DNA from: Molossus alvarezi
Lineage: Eukaryota > Chordata > Mammalia > Chiroptera > Molossidae
NCBI GenBank assembly: GCA_037176705.1
Contig: CM073888.1
Location: forward strand, 43,406,810 to 43,470,809
Length of the DNA stretch: 64,000 nt
Direction: 5' to 3'
Shown: positions 11,416 to 23,600 of the stretch, piece by piece
How positions within the stretch are numbered: the first letter of the stretch is position 1
How the letters are laid out: every line of letters starts with the position of its first letter
Notes under the pieces: generated by a model
What the model was told of the DNA's origin: nothing
What the model saw: only the letters and a program-made list of their open reading frames with translations
Database searches by the model: none
Translations under genes and position numbers: made by a program

Positions 11416-13559
11416 AAACAAGACTTCCTCTGAGGCTATGAGAACACGCAGATTTGGCCATAACCCAGATACACAAGATTTCAGAACCACGTATAAGTAC
11501 ATTCTGCAGAATTTTGTGTGTTGCTTTTTGACCTTTCCAGGAATGCTCCAGGGGCCTACCTGTTATATAGACACGGTTGGGATGGGATGCTCTGGGGTGG
11601 GATGACGTGGGGCCTGGGTAAAAAATAAAGCCAAAACCAAGTAAGCTCAATGCACAGAGCAATATCAGTGCCGAGTAGGTTTGCTATGAGCATTAACAAA
11701 TCATTTTTCCACATCGGCTTTTCTCACCTCATTTGTAGTTTTCCTCCCATCCTCCAAACAGAATCATGGCTTTAGCTTGCTACTGAGATCTTTCCACCAA
11801 AGGGGGCTTATGAAAAGAATTCCTAGGTGCCTAACTAGAACCAGGACTAAATGCTCAAGACTTCAGGATACAGTGAACGAGTTTTTCCTGAGACATGCTT
11901 TGGTAGTAAATGAACTGATGAACTGAGTAGAAGGTTGTCATGACATCTACATGTCTACACCCAAACTCTGACTCTCATGGCTCAATTAAAACTGGAGAAG
12001 CTCAGAATGGGGCCTACATAGAAGTCCAGAGAAGGAGAAGAAATGAAAGGCAATGGAAACATGGGAAAGAGGTGACTGTTTCCTAAAGCTGGTGGCTCAG
12101 ACTATTCCAAAGGAAATTAAAGTTTCCAATTTGTATGTGGCTGGGGAAGTCAAGGCAGGAACAGAAAATGGACCACACCACTGTAGGATGCCTGCATGTT
12201 TTTCCATAGCATAACATTCTGCCAGAGAAGCAAACTGTCTACCACAAACTTCTTTTCACAGAGCGCTAAGGCGTAGCTAAGATGTACCAGAGGAAAAGGG
12301 AAGCTATCAGATGAAGAGGACTCCTGACAAGGTTGTGGTCCAGTTCTTCCCAGGTAACATTTTGGCAACCACCTGGTGGGTGAATTCCCACAGTTCTTCA
12401 CCTGCCCGACTGGGCACTGTTTCCACACTGTGGGATGAACACAGAATAGGAAGTCCCCAGGCCATTCCTAAGAAAATCTGTAACTCCAGGTGGTATATAA
12501 ACCATCCCAGAGAAAAGGTTCCCGTCCTCTCCTGTGGGGAAGGGATTCAAACAAAAGCGAGAACTGGAATGGGCTCTGGCATTTGGGGGATCACACCAAT
12601 GACTTTACTGAATGTTTTAATTCCAAGAAGTCGTCCAGATGGTGATGATGCCACAGGAGCTCCCCAGGAAGAAGACGTTGCCCTCAAGGCCCCCCATGCA
12701 GAGAAGAGTCTATGAGATAGCAGTGGTTTCTAAGCATCTATTTTGCAGTTCCTCCTGGCAGGGAGCAGCGGTGGATCTGATCTGCCCCTGCTTCTGCTGG
12801 TGCTCTGTGAGGAGCACTCAGAGGGGGAGCAACAGTGGGAATGGTGGGGTGGTTGGGACATGATTCCATGGAGAAGGAGCAGGTGCACAGCACAAGAGGG
12901 ACCAGTCAACCCCACTCAAATTTCGTTTTACCAAATTCAGCCTGAGCCCTGCCCAAAGACAACAGGGAGAGCAGGCGTACTGTTCCTTACACACTGTTGG
13001 GAGTGGGCCTGGGGTCGGCTGCAGCCCAGGAAACCTGGGTCCAAAGCAGAGGAATGGTTCCGAAATGAGGTACGGTGCATGACTGACACAAGGGACTCCC
13101 CACGCGGCTCTATTAAACAAACACTGCTTTACACGTGTCCTTCTGCACAGTGGGGGTGGGCTGGGCTTCAGAAGCAATCATTCCAGAAATGAAAACCCAG
13201 ATTCAGAAACAAACAGAAACCTCAAGCCACACGAGGGGGACCATTGAAGACAATAGAGGAACTGTTGGCCCAAAGAAATACTCCAAATTTCATGAAAACA
13301 CTGATTTAGTGAGAAAATTCAACTCAAAAACAAGTTATTACACAATAAAGACAGCACTCTGTTAGCCAGGGCACTGCTCCAGATGGCTGCCGTGGTGATG
13401 CGGGCTACAGGATACAGCGAGAGCCTGGGCTGGACTTTGACACACAAATTCCTCAGCAAGGACTTGGAAAGTCCCAGGCCTGTTCTATGGAAACAATTAA
13501 GATTCAAGAAATTTAAAAAAATAAAAATTCCTGCCTCACCCCATCATCACCATGAAAGA

Positions 13560-13561
<2 letters not shown>

Positions 13562-13592
<31 letters not shown>
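13562..13592 (+). repeat. (CA)n microsatellite in PPM1H 3' UTR
   Basis: About 15 perfect CA units, read as (TG)n in the PPM1H transcript. Likely length-polymorphic. Confidence 0.95.
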
Positions 13593-13593
<1 letters not shown>

Positions 13594-14068
13594 CATTCCC
13601 TGAAATATATCTCAGCCTTACTAGAAGGTGGGCACCCACACTATCTGAGACATGATCCCCAATGCAGCATTTTTAACCTGTAGAGAGATCGACAGCTTGA
13701 CAGGCCAAAGAGTCTTCTGCCAGTTACACCTGAACATGGCTGCCCTAGCACTCCAGATAAAATAAATATGATGTGTGTGCCCAAAATAGGCAATGGCCAC
13801 CTAGGAGGTCTATCAAAGGAACCAAAAGAAACAACACTTAGCAGCCTTTGTGTTTTGCTTTTGTTGAGGATCCAGACCTGTTACTAACGAGGAAACCGAA
13901 ACCTAATGACCCTCTGGAAGTACACCTGGAGGCTTCGGCAGCAAGTTCCCCCTCTGGTCTGAGAAGAGGTGGCATCACCTGGAACTCTGCCGGGGCACTT
14001 CCCAGCCCACCCAGCCAAGAGGCATCCCAGCTTGCTTTCTTCCGATTTTCCAGTCTCCTGAGTCGTCT

Positions 14069-14216
14069 TCATGATAGTTTGTTTCCATGTATTAACGGAA
14101 TGACATATACAGAAATGTCGTCTCCTGAGCCCAGTCGGTCATTAGATATCCGCCATCCTCTGTCCTTCAGGACACCACGGGCTCGCATCACCAGGTCCTG
14201 AGCTGCCAGTGTATAC
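14069..14216 (-). CDS. PPM1H: PPM1H last coding exon with stop codon (probably exon 10)
   Basis: The coding part is 148 bases: one base (G) finishing the split Arg codon, 48 codons, and TGA at 14071-14069. The product starts YTLAAQDLVMRARGVLKDRG and ends IPLIHGNKLS. RLGSGDDISVYVI is the final conserved PP2C motif. The first Asp of GDD coordinates metal and counts to position 498. The 3' splice acceptor on the minus strand is TTCTCCCTGCACAG. The reading frame continues exactly from the exon at 31107-31258 (DPHR-YTLAAQ). The C-terminus is of normal length for the family, with no frameshift. The exon continues as 3' UTR to about 9690. The antisense 117-codon plus-strand frame over it is a shadow. 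Confidence 0.97.
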
Positions 14217-14934
14217 CTGTGCAGGGAGAAGCAGGAATGAGACCATCAGTGCAGCACCAGGCAAAATCTGGGTTCAAGCAAAGCTAGAAAGGAGGCATCA
14301 CTACAGCTAAGTAAGCAATTTTCAGATACCCTTAAAGTCTCAAAAAGCCTAGGTTATCTTTTCACCACGTGTGGGATGCCTGATGTGAATTATTTTTTAG
14401 ATGGTAGATGGACAAGACACAAAGTACATTAAATAACCTCCTAAATTATTCCGTTGCTCAGCCCTCTTCTGAGGTTTGTGATGATGTTGAGGACACAGTC
14501 TCAGTTTGGCCCTAGTGTACATAACATGGACCTGCTCAGTCTCAGGGTTTTCCATGGCAAACAGCGTCTAGCTAAAAAAGTACATGGGAAAAATAAGAGC
14601 TTTTATTTTCAGTATGCTTATTTTTAGGACCACATTTTTTTAGGACAAAGGATAGTCATTTTCCATTTATGGCAAGGGTCCATCTCTTTTAAAATAAATG
14701 TTTTTTAAAAGTAAGTTGATTTAAAGACAAACATTAATGATATACATGTAGCATAGAAATATAGTTAAAATGTGAAGGTTTTATTGGTAAATGACTGATA
14801 AACCCTAGTGTGGGTAAGCTGTTCCCCCCACACTTATCTATGCTACACTCTCTTCTGGACCAATATAAGTTCAAAGAGGGATGCCCCAGAAGTTTGAAAA
14901 CACGATTGTTCATTGAGATTTAAACTGTGAACTT

Positions 14935-15097
14935 GCCCTGGCTGGTCTTGCTCAGTGGTTAGAGCATCAGCCCATGGACTGGAGAGTCGTGATTTCGATT
15001 CCTGGTCAAGGGTACATACCTGGGTTTTGGGTTCCATCCCTGGTCAGAGTCGTTTGGGTGGCTACCAATTGATATCTATCTATCTATCTATCCATCC

Positions 15098-15132
<35 letters not shown>

Positions 15133-15198
15133 CCTCTCTTCTTTCACTCTCTAAAAATCAATGTAAAAATATCCTTGGGTGAGGAGTAACAAAAAAAC
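14935..15198 (+). mobile_element. VES SINE, composite form with expanded (ATCT)n/(CT)n
   Basis: Starts GCCCTGGCTGGTCTTGCTCA. It has (ATCT)n and a long (CT)n run in the middle, then both CTAAAAATCAATGTAAAAAT (short-type ending) and ATCCTTGGGTGAGGA (long-type tail). Flanking repeats AAACTGTGAACTT (14922-14934) and AAACTGTAAACTT (15199-15211) differ by one base. Confidence 0.92.
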
Positions 15199-16691
15199 AA
15201 ACTGTAAACTTAAGAAAAAAGAATTGCTGATACAAGCTGATGGAAAGTATTAACATGTAGAGGAAGAAAAATGTGGGAGGTGATTTGGGTGGGTGTGGAC
15301 ATAGGTTAGCCTTGAGGCATAAAAAAATGAGACAGAACATTGGCAGGCGTCTATTGAAATACTGAGCAGGGCAGAAAGAATCCTAGCTGGTAGACTTCAA
15401 AGAAATCTAGTTTCACTGGTAGGACCATATTTACTGTGGATGGATTACTCTTAGCCTATGCCATGAAACATGATTCACCTTTATTCTGTTTCATGAAGGT
15501 TACCAAATAGCCTGTTTATAATCTGCCTCCCTGTGCAGGCCTTTCTACAGGGAAAAATGAGCTAATCACATACTTTAAGAATATCAGTCAGTTATATCTT
15601 TTTTCCATATAAATGTCAACTGGCATTTTGGTTTGCAGATCAATCTTGTAAGTTTGGTCAAGGTGAGCACAGCTCTGATAATGAATCTGTTCTTTTTATG
15701 TTGACTAAACTAGTTTCCAAACCTGAAAAGCAAAAAGCCAGACCCTGGTAAATCACCCAGATAATAAATATCATCCTATAATGAAGGGCTCTTGGAAGCC
15801 AGCCTCTGGACCTTTAATGAGAGACCATGCTGATATTACTAGTGACCTTTCTCTTCTTGGAATGTCTTTACCTTGCTTTCAGAATTGTGAGTTATAAAAT
15901 TCAGAAAACCAGAAACTTTCCACTTCTGTTAAAAACCTTTATGAATTTACCAATTCTCATGTTAAAAGAGACCTGCATCTAGCCCCATTGTTGTATTAAG
16001 ACCAAGGCTGTAGTGAATGATCTCAGGATTGTTACCATTCCAGGTTGTAAAGTCTATGAAACGCAAGTCCATTGCACAGCCCAGGTAGCAGACAGAAGGT
16101 GGCAAAGCACAGGCTATTTTAGTTAATGCACAACAAATGCTTTTTCTTCTGGAGGATGGGTGTTAGGTGGGAAGCAGAGACACCCCTTCTACCGGTATTG
16201 AGAGAATTGTCAGCTTAGAGGCAGAAATCTGTTACACCCAAGGGAAGATAGAGCTAACTAGTCCTCTCTGAGGGTTCTTCTGTTGAGATCAGGAAGTAAA
16301 CAGAAAGGCCTCCCAAGAGGTCTTTGGCTAAAGAGACAAATGTCCCTAAATTTACATATTGCAGCTCGTATACTGTATTAGAAAGTTTCTCAGATGCTAA
16401 CCTCAGGTTGCTCTTGGTTTTATATTAAATGGTATATCTGAGATGTAACCACATAGGGAAAGGCTACCACAAATATCAGGGTGATGTTTATTGTCCTGAT
16501 GATTGGCCAGTGTCTGGACCTTTGCCTTTCAAGTTCAGAAATTTGGCTGAGTCAATATACCGAATAGATTCATCTGTTGGGTTGAACACCCCTTAATCCA
16601 GTTTATGAGTAGACTAGACATAGAAAACTATGGCAAATTATGGGAAAAGATCACTGATAGTAAAAGAAAGATATTCAAAGATGTATATTCA

Positions 16692-16708
16692 AAGATAGAT
16701 AGATAGAT

Positions 16709-16759
<51 letters not shown>
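16692..16759. repeat. Compound (GATA)n-(TA)n microsatellite
   Basis: Four to five GATA units run directly into about 24 AT units. Likely unstable in length and able to extrude a cruciform. Confidence 0.95.
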
Positions 16760-16760
<1 letters not shown>

Positions 16761-17119
16761 CACAACACAAAAGAATGCAAGCTAGCTCCTGTAGGTAGTA
16801 CAGAGGCAAAGAGTCCTATAGACCTGAACAGGTCCTGCAGCCAAGGGGCAATTTCTGAGAGGTCAAGGTTAAACAATGTCTAACTAGTTTTAAGTTATGA
16901 AAGAGTATCATTCATAGTTAAAGCAAGACCCTGATATTGCTATTGCTGGTGACTTTGGGTGTTGTAAAAATGGTCAAAATTAGCTTTGGTATTTTAAAAG
17001 GCAGCATTAGGTCACCTAGAATAGCTGGTTACCCAGGAAATTAATTTCCCTGAGGGCTCTAGATAATTAAGGTTTTATTCTTAAAAATGGTTGCCTATTC
17101 CAAGATAACTTCCCTTGAG

Positions 17120-17560
17120 CCTGCATTTTTCTTCACCATCCCTTCTGTCTTCCCTTCAGTGTTGAACTTCTTGAGAGAGCGATAAATCCATGTTTACTTC
17201 CTTGATTTCTTACTTCCCATTTTTCCCTCAATCTCTTACCAGTAGACCCAACACTCAGTCTGTTCTCTTAAAGCTTGATCTAAAGGCTTCCTCTCAGTCA
17301 TTCTGCTCACCCTTTCTCCAGAACACATATCGGCTGACCATCTTCTTTATCCTTGAAGTCTCCTCCCTTTTCTTCTTGAATTCTCCTTCTCTTTGGAGCT
17401 ACCATGCCACCACATACTTCAAGTTCTCTTCCTGTGTCTGGGCTTCCATGACACATGGCGCAAGTTCTCTCTCTCCAAGGCCTCTTCCTAAATTCCTTTG
17501 TAGACCCCAATTAAGACTTAGGAAGAAGTCAATAAATGTTAACTTATTTTCACTTCCAAG
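17120..17560 (+). mobile_element. Possible old L2-like fragment
   Basis: CT-rich sequence with phrases such as TCTCTTTGGAGCTACCATGCC and CTTCCATGACACATGG that resemble the ORF part of L2. Strongly diverged, so this is tentative. Confidence 0.3.
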
Positions 17561-17852
17561 GTGGGTCTTCCCCATCTATCATCCATAGTAAATGGTATCC
17601 CCAGTTTCTTAGGCAAGAAACCGTAGTCATTTTCAATGCTACTTTTCACTCTGATATTTTTCAGTGATAAAATCCACAAGGCAGAGTAGGACTTCTAAAC
17701 TTTTTATTATTCTAAGTGTATTTCATTAGTATTACACGCTTGATTAAAATAAAGATAATCGTATAGTGATTAAGATGTAAGTTAAATCTGTTTTGCCATC
17801 ATTCATATAGATAGGTCAATAGAGACACATTTATTTTATACTTTCTATTTCT

Positions 17853-18061
17853 CTTTTTATGTTTTTGATTTTTTTAGAGAGAGAGGAAGGGAGAGAGAGA
17901 TAGAAACATCAATGTGAGAGAGAAACATTGATCAGCTGCCTCCTGCACACCCTCTACTGGGGATAGAGCCCACAGCCCAGGCATGTGCCCTGACCGGGAA
18001 TCAAACTGGGACCTCTTAGTCCATGGGACACTCAATCCACTGAGCCACACTGGCCAGTCTG
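17853..18061 (-). mobile_element. VES SINE, short type, with target-site duplication
   Basis: Reverse-complement VES: GAGAGAGAGGAAGGGAGAGA at the left and GAGCCACACTGGCCAG at the right. Direct repeats TACTTTCTATTTCT lie at 17839-17852 and 18062-18075. Confidence 0.93.
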
Positions 18062-18075
18062 TACTTTCTATTTCT

Positions 18076-19325
18076 TATGTTTTATTTTCCTTCATTCTTG
18101 TTTTCTATCAGGTTGATATCTGTCTTTGATTATTTTTTTCTTGCCTCTACTGGTTTAGAAGTGTCAGTTTGCTATTTCTATTCTTTTAGCAGTTATGTTT
18201 AAATTGTTAATAAAAGAGTTAGTCAATATTTATGTCCTCCTCCTGAAAATAAAAGGATCTTCCATGTTACTACCTATTTTAATTTCACCTTGTTTTTTAA
18301 GATTGCTAGCCATTATCATCATTTATAACTTATATAAAGAAACCAACATATTAACTTCTTTGCTTTTTGAAGTTCATTCCTTCCTTCTGGATTTGATTTT
18401 CTTTTGCTGAAGTACATTTTTTAAACTATGTTTTTAAATAGATTTTTAGAGAGAGAGGAAAAGAGAAGGAGAGAGAGACAGAAACATCAATGAGAAAGAA
18501 ACATCAACATTGATTGCCTTGCACACCTCGTGTTGGGGATCGAGTCCAAAACCCAGGTGTGTACCCTGACCTGGAATTGATTTAGCAACCTCTTGGTGCA
18601 TGGGTCAATGCTCAACCAGTGAGCTAAACCAGCTGGGCTGAAGTACATTTTTCTTTTAACAAGGACCTGTGAGGGATAAACTCATTCAGTCTTTGGAACA
18701 CAAAAATTCATTATTTTTGCTTTTAATCTTGGATGATAGCATTATTGGGTATAAAACATTAGATTGACCATTATTTTCTGTCAGCAGTTTAGAGACAATA
18801 TTCTGTTTACTTCTGGTTGAGGAGAAGTCTGTCTTGTATAATTTCCTTATAAGTAAATGTATTTTCTCACTGATAGCTTTTAAATTGTTGTCTTTGTTTT
18901 GTTGATGATATGACGTTCTAATAAGACATAACAATGAGGATTCCTTTTTCTTTGTCATAGTTGGAAATTAGTTTCTCTTCAAACTGAGAAGATAGTTGAT
19001 ACTAGAAAATTCTCAGCTGTGAATTTTTGGAATATTTCTTCCCTTTTTTTATATTTTTTTCATAAATTTCTATTAGATCTCTTTTTACCTTCTAGATTTC
19101 AGTTTCTTTTCTATTTTCTTTTTTATCTGTCTGTGATATCTTTCAATTCATCTATTCCTACTTTAGCAGTTTACTATTCAATCCATTCAGTAAGTTACTT
19201 TATAATGACATATTTTTTCATCATTGTGAGTTTCTATTTTGTTGTTTTCCAGAGCCACCTCTTCTTACCTTTGATTCTATCACACACGTTTGAAGTTTCT
19301 CTCAACCAGTTCTATTAAGTTTTGG
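18076..19325 (-). mobile_element. Old LINE-1/HAL1 remnant, minus strand
   Basis: AT-rich antisense LINE-1 text, for example ATTTTCTGTCAGCAGTTTAG and GAGGAGAAGTCTGTCTTGTA, typical of diverged L1M/HAL1 ORF1 regions. It is interrupted by the SINE at 18422. Family assignment is approximate. Confidence 0.6.
18422..18636 (-). mobile_element. VES SINE, short type, diverged
   Basis: Reverse-complement VES ending GAGCTAAACCAGCTGG. Direct repeats GCTGAAGTACATTTTT at 18406-18421 and 18637-18652 flank it. The body has more substitutions than the other copies although the duplication is intact. Confidence 0.9.
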
Positions 19326-19618
19326 GCGAGTGCTGGAGGGGAGGCTATTCTATCTCATTCTTTCTCATGGTGGGTTTGAAGGTAAGATACAAGCTTCTCT
19401 TCAGTGGGGGTTAAACATAGTAAACATTATGTGCCCTCGGTTATCTACAGAGATTTGAAAATGTGACTTTACTTGGGGACATTATGGTTTTTTTCCCACC
19501 CTAGAATGTGTTTTGTTGATTTCTTGGCTTAGGATCTCCATATCACAGGAGCAGTGTGAGGTTCACTTCACACTTTCGCTGTGTGCTAGGCCGATCCAGC
19601 CATTCCCTCTCCTTTTTT

Positions 19619-19842
19619 CAGTGGTTCTCAACCTTCCTATTGCCACGACCCTTTAACACAGTTCCTCATGTGGTGGTGACCCCCCACCATAAAATTATTT
19701 TCATTGCTACTTCATAACTGTAATTTTGCTACTGTTATGAATTGCCATCGGAAATATGTATTTTCCGATGGTCTTAGGAGACCCGGGTGAAAGGGTCGTT
19801 TGGCCCCCAAAAGGGTTGCGACCCACAGATTGAGAACCGCTA
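19619..19842 (-). mobile_element. SPIN (Space Invader) non-autonomous hAT element
   Basis: 224 bp with hAT terminal inverted repeats. The left end is CAGTGGTTCTCAACCTTCC and the right end is CCACAGATTGAGAACCGCTA, complementary over about 16 bases. The interior holds the SPIN landmarks: GTTCCTCATGTGGTGGTGAC, CTACTTCATAACTGTAATTT, and TTTCCGATGGTCTTAGGAGAC followed by GGGTCGTTTGGCCCCCAAAAGG. No transposase is present, so it is a short deletion derivative. The right flank TTTTAGAA fits the known NTCTAGAN-like SPIN target, but the left copy is not clearly matched. SPIN is known to have spread horizontally among tetrapods, including vespertilionid bats. Strand follows the usual consensus orientation. 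Confidence 0.88.
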
Positions 19843-20494
19843 TTTTAGAACCTCAATTTCATCAGCTTCTAGCCATCACCCCAGTATCCATGTGCTTCAG
19901 GAAAGGCTGGCCCCAACCTGAGCAGGAAGCTTAGGGAGAATCCCTGGGTCCGCTCCCTCCAGTGCTGTTGCCAGGAGCTCAAACTCTTTCCCAGGCTTCT
20001 CTCATGAGTACTCTGTGCAGACAACTGAAGGGACAGAGTGGACGCTACATTCAGTAACAGTGCAAATGAACGCTAGGCCCAGTTTCCTGACATTTCCTTC
20101 TCCTACAGGAGGCCCGGTACTGAAATGAAGTCAGACAGCTTTCAGGTAAAATGAGGCCAGTAGCAGGGAGCTTTCCTCGTAAACTGAGCGACTCAGCAAA
20201 ACCCCAGGAGCCCAACTCTTGGGAGATGTTTCTGCCCTGGCCCCAGTGTTCATTCAGGCTGGTGGCCATTTGAGAGCTCACCAGCATCCACATTCCAGAG
20301 CCAACTTGCTCCAGGCTTGAAACCATTAGCAAGGTTGCTTTATATCCAGACTGGTACAAAAAGAAACTTCTCTGGAGGGAAAGAACTCCTGTTTTGTTCT
20401 CCAATTTCTGTCTGACAAGGGCTGCCTGGTTTGGTGACAAAGAAAGAAAGAGCTTCGCTGGCAGTAGAATAGGAGGGCTGTGCTGCTCTGGTAC

Positions 20495-20640
20495 TGCGGG
20501 ACACAAGGTGCGCACCTGCCGCGGGCGGGGCGGGGAGAAGAGCTGGGGCTGGAGAAGGCAGTGCAGCTGCAGGCCGGGGAAGGGAAGCAGACGGGAGGCA
20601 GGCCAGGAGCCGGCGGTCCTGGGAGCTGCATGTGGAGTGG
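20495..20640. promoter_or_regulatory. GC-rich intronic patch with GC box
   Basis: About ten CpGs in 145 bases within an AT-rich intron, including an Sp1-type GGGCGGGGCGGGG at 20523-20535. It could be an intronic regulatory element or simply a GC-rich unique patch. There is no direct evidence of activity. Confidence 0.25.
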
Positions 20641-23600
20641 TGCAGGGCCTTACTGACAGCCTTACTCACAATGCCGGGTCAGACCACATTAGAGTGCCGG
20701 AGGAGCGCTCCCTCTCTCCCAATGAAGAGTCTCCCTGGGAGACAACTTTGTATTTTGAGAACATTCTTTTTCTCTGGCTGAAGCTTTCAATATTGATCAG
20801 CAAAGCCCTGCTGTAAGAAGTGGCTGCGGGCGGGATCTTCACAGGGCTTGGCTCTGGGAGGGAGGGAGCAGAGAAAGGCCAGCGGGGAAGGGATGAAAAA
20901 CAAAAAAGGAAGAAGGAGCAAAGAACTGTGGGAAGGCCAGAAGCTCCTTTCACAACCACTGCCTCTGATGTCAGGGTGCAGGGAGACTGATAAATCCTCC
21001 ATTGTCTCTGCTGTCCTTGCCACTTCTGTGGCCGTTCCTAGTTCTTTCACTTCCTCTGTGGGGCACACAAAGGGCTCTGCTGGGCCTGGGGCACCCAGGG
21101 TCCAGTCCTGGCTTTACCACTGTCCAGATGGGGCCCTGGAACCATCCCTCAGCCTCTGGGAACCCCGCTTTTCTTTCTTAAGAATCTGGAACAATAACAG
21201 TGCAGACCTCAAGGGTTCCTGCCAGGAATGAAGGTCAGGGGTCAGTAAAGGTGCGCTATCATTTTACTCATCAAACATGTCTTTCTCATCCACCTCTTGT
21301 AGAGTCTTGTTTCCCACCAGTCCATATCTGAACCAGCACTGAAGTGTCAAAGATACCTGTTTCAGGCCCCCCTCAGGCTGTAACCATGCCTGAAGGTCTC
21401 CGGAGCTCTAGCTGGGTGGGAACTTCTGTTTGCCATTTGGATGGCGCAGGCAGGGTCTTACCAGAGGGAGTTTAGGGTGGCAGGAACTGGGGAATCAATG
21501 GGTTCCAGATATTTGCATATAAAAGGCAGCCTCCATCTGCTGGCACCCTGCAGTAAGAGTGTGGTGGGAACAGGAGGGATCCTCTGCATTCGGAGCAGGC
21601 CTCTGAGGGTTGAGGTCCCAAGCCACGGGACACTGGCAGGGGTCCCTGGTGACTGGGGGTGGGGGTGGGAGGTGACTTGGAGGGGGCTCTTTGTTGTGCT
21701 CAGACCCTGGCAACTCATCCTGGAGGAGGCAAGTTTTAGGCTCACTGCTGGGAGCGGAGCCACACACGTCCCTTGCCCTGCTCTGAAGCCGCTCCTGCCA
21801 GCTTCTGTGCCCTGCCCAAGGTGCTGGGACTCCGCTCAGGTGAATATACCGAGTCACCGGAACAATGACAGCTGCTGTCTACAACACGGTCACTGTGTTC
21901 CTCAGGGGTCTGTGCTCCAGCAGGGACAAGGTCACAGACTGGGGAGAGCTCCCCACCCCCACCCGAGAGGGCAAGAATGCCCACCAGGCATCATCCACCT
22001 CTCTGCCCCTGGCACCAGCTCTTGGGTTTCTTAGGTTGTGCATGTTTATTTCAGTTAGAATCCCAAACATTTCAATGTGAGTGTTCACAATAGACTGTTT
22101 CCTTCTTAATCCTCCCTGGCAAGTCTTTTAAAATGCCCCGATGTTTCATCTAAGTGGCCACACAGCTCTGCTCCAACGCCGCATAAACAGCACCGAGGAA
22201 GATGGGCCTGGAGTGAGCTGCGCAGAGGCTGTCATGAGCTGGATCACAGGCTGACTTCTAAACTCCCAGGGGTCTGAATATGCTGAAAACTCAAAATACA
22301 AAGAGCAGGTTCTATCTCATCTTCAAACTCCAGATCAAACACAAATGATGTTGTTTGTGAGACCTATAATTGATTGGAGGGGCTTCCTTTCTGCATTTGA
22401 GGCATAGTTTTTGAAAACCATATGATGCTGGTAGAAATTAGTACAGCTAATTCATGGAAAGAGTTCATAAACAAGAAACTTTGTCTTTTGCCAAAATAAA
22501 TTCCATACTATCAAGATAACACAAACTAGCATGTAATACCTACGTTAGTACCCTGCTGTCAGCGTCTGGTGGGCGTTTTACTATTAACTTTCCACTGATT
22601 ACTCTCGTCCTTACCAAGGCACAATTTTCTGGGCCTCGGAGAGCATGGATGTCAAGAACAGCATTCAAAACGTGACCATCCAGAAAGCTTCTCTCATTAG
22701 GAAAATGCTCCACAGAGTTCACAGTATATTGGGACTTACAGATGTAATACCCCATAATAAGCCCCTCGAGTGTCATCGCAGGGGGACCGGGGGCCATTAG
22801 GTCCAAGTTAGAGATGAGATCGCCACAGACAGGTTTTGGGAAGCGAAGGACTGGGCGGCAAAGCCTGGCACAGTTTCACCTCTGCATGTTGAGTGGGACC
22901 CCATGCCACGTTTTCATGTTGGGTAACTGTTCTTTGGCCCCCGATCCTCTTGGCTTTGCCCCTGCCTTGTCCTTTAGTAATATTAATAGTTTATTCCTTT
23001 CTGACAAAATACCAAGCATCTTCTTTGAGTGTTAACATACTTGTCCCCATTTTGAATATTTTTTCCAGGAGACTCACCCCAGAAACTCCCGCCTTACAGA
23101 GGGGGTGGTCCGTGCCAGGTCTGTTGCCTCAGGACCTCCAGGCTCCTAAGAAAATGCCCCTGGAGTTACAGAGAACTCAGGCCGTGCAGCCGGCCTCCAC
23201 GGCTTCCGTGGCCCCTCTCGGAACACGAGCCATGTGTCCGAGCTGCCAGCTCCACTGCACTTCAGGGCGGACCCCAGTAACCAGAAGGAAGGCGGGAGAG
23301 AGGAAACCCCCGCACTCGCATTCTGGCTCGTCCGCACAGCCTCCTTTTAATTTTCTAGTTCCTTTGTCAAGACAGTTCAAAACAGCTCAGCGACTGAACA
23401 CACTGGGGTCGAGAGGATCACACAGCCAACTTCCCCCCATCTCTGCCCGAGAGGACGGTGTAAGGGTCAGAACTTTGCAGATACCTTGATGCTAATCATC
23501 TCTCCCTCGCAACTCACTCTGGAGAGTGAGATGCTACTTTAACTTTCTTATTGGAAATGATGTCATGAGAGGAAGACTATGCTGGCAGTTTGTTGAGAAT

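Larger units (their letters stand above)
9690..14068 (-). other. PPM1H: PPM1H 3' untranslated region
   Basis: About 4.4 kb of mostly unique sequence follows the stop codon and reaches a poly(A) signal at 9708-9703. No SINE or LINE was recognised inside it, unlike the flanking DNA, which fits a transcribed and constrained terminal exon. It contains a (CA)n tract at 13562-13592, a poly-T (plus strand) at about 11049-11061, and a possible Pumilio-type TGTAGATA site (minus strand) at 10895-10888. The extent is inferred from the poly(A) signal and the absence of repeats. PPM1H transcripts in other mammals are known to carry a multi-kilobase 3' UTR. Small ORFs within are chance frames. Confidence 0.7.

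Noticed and set aside
21518..21527. Perfect TATA-box-like TATAAAAGGC on the plus strand, near a 197-codon ORF
   Set aside because: An isolated motif in an intron; the ORF starts upstream of it and has no domain. Not enough to propose a promoter.
22540..22806. 88-codon minus-strand ORF in the last PPM1H intron
   Set aside because: The composition looks moderately protein-like, but no domain is recognised and it is not needed for the PPM1H frame. Chance or an old repeat.
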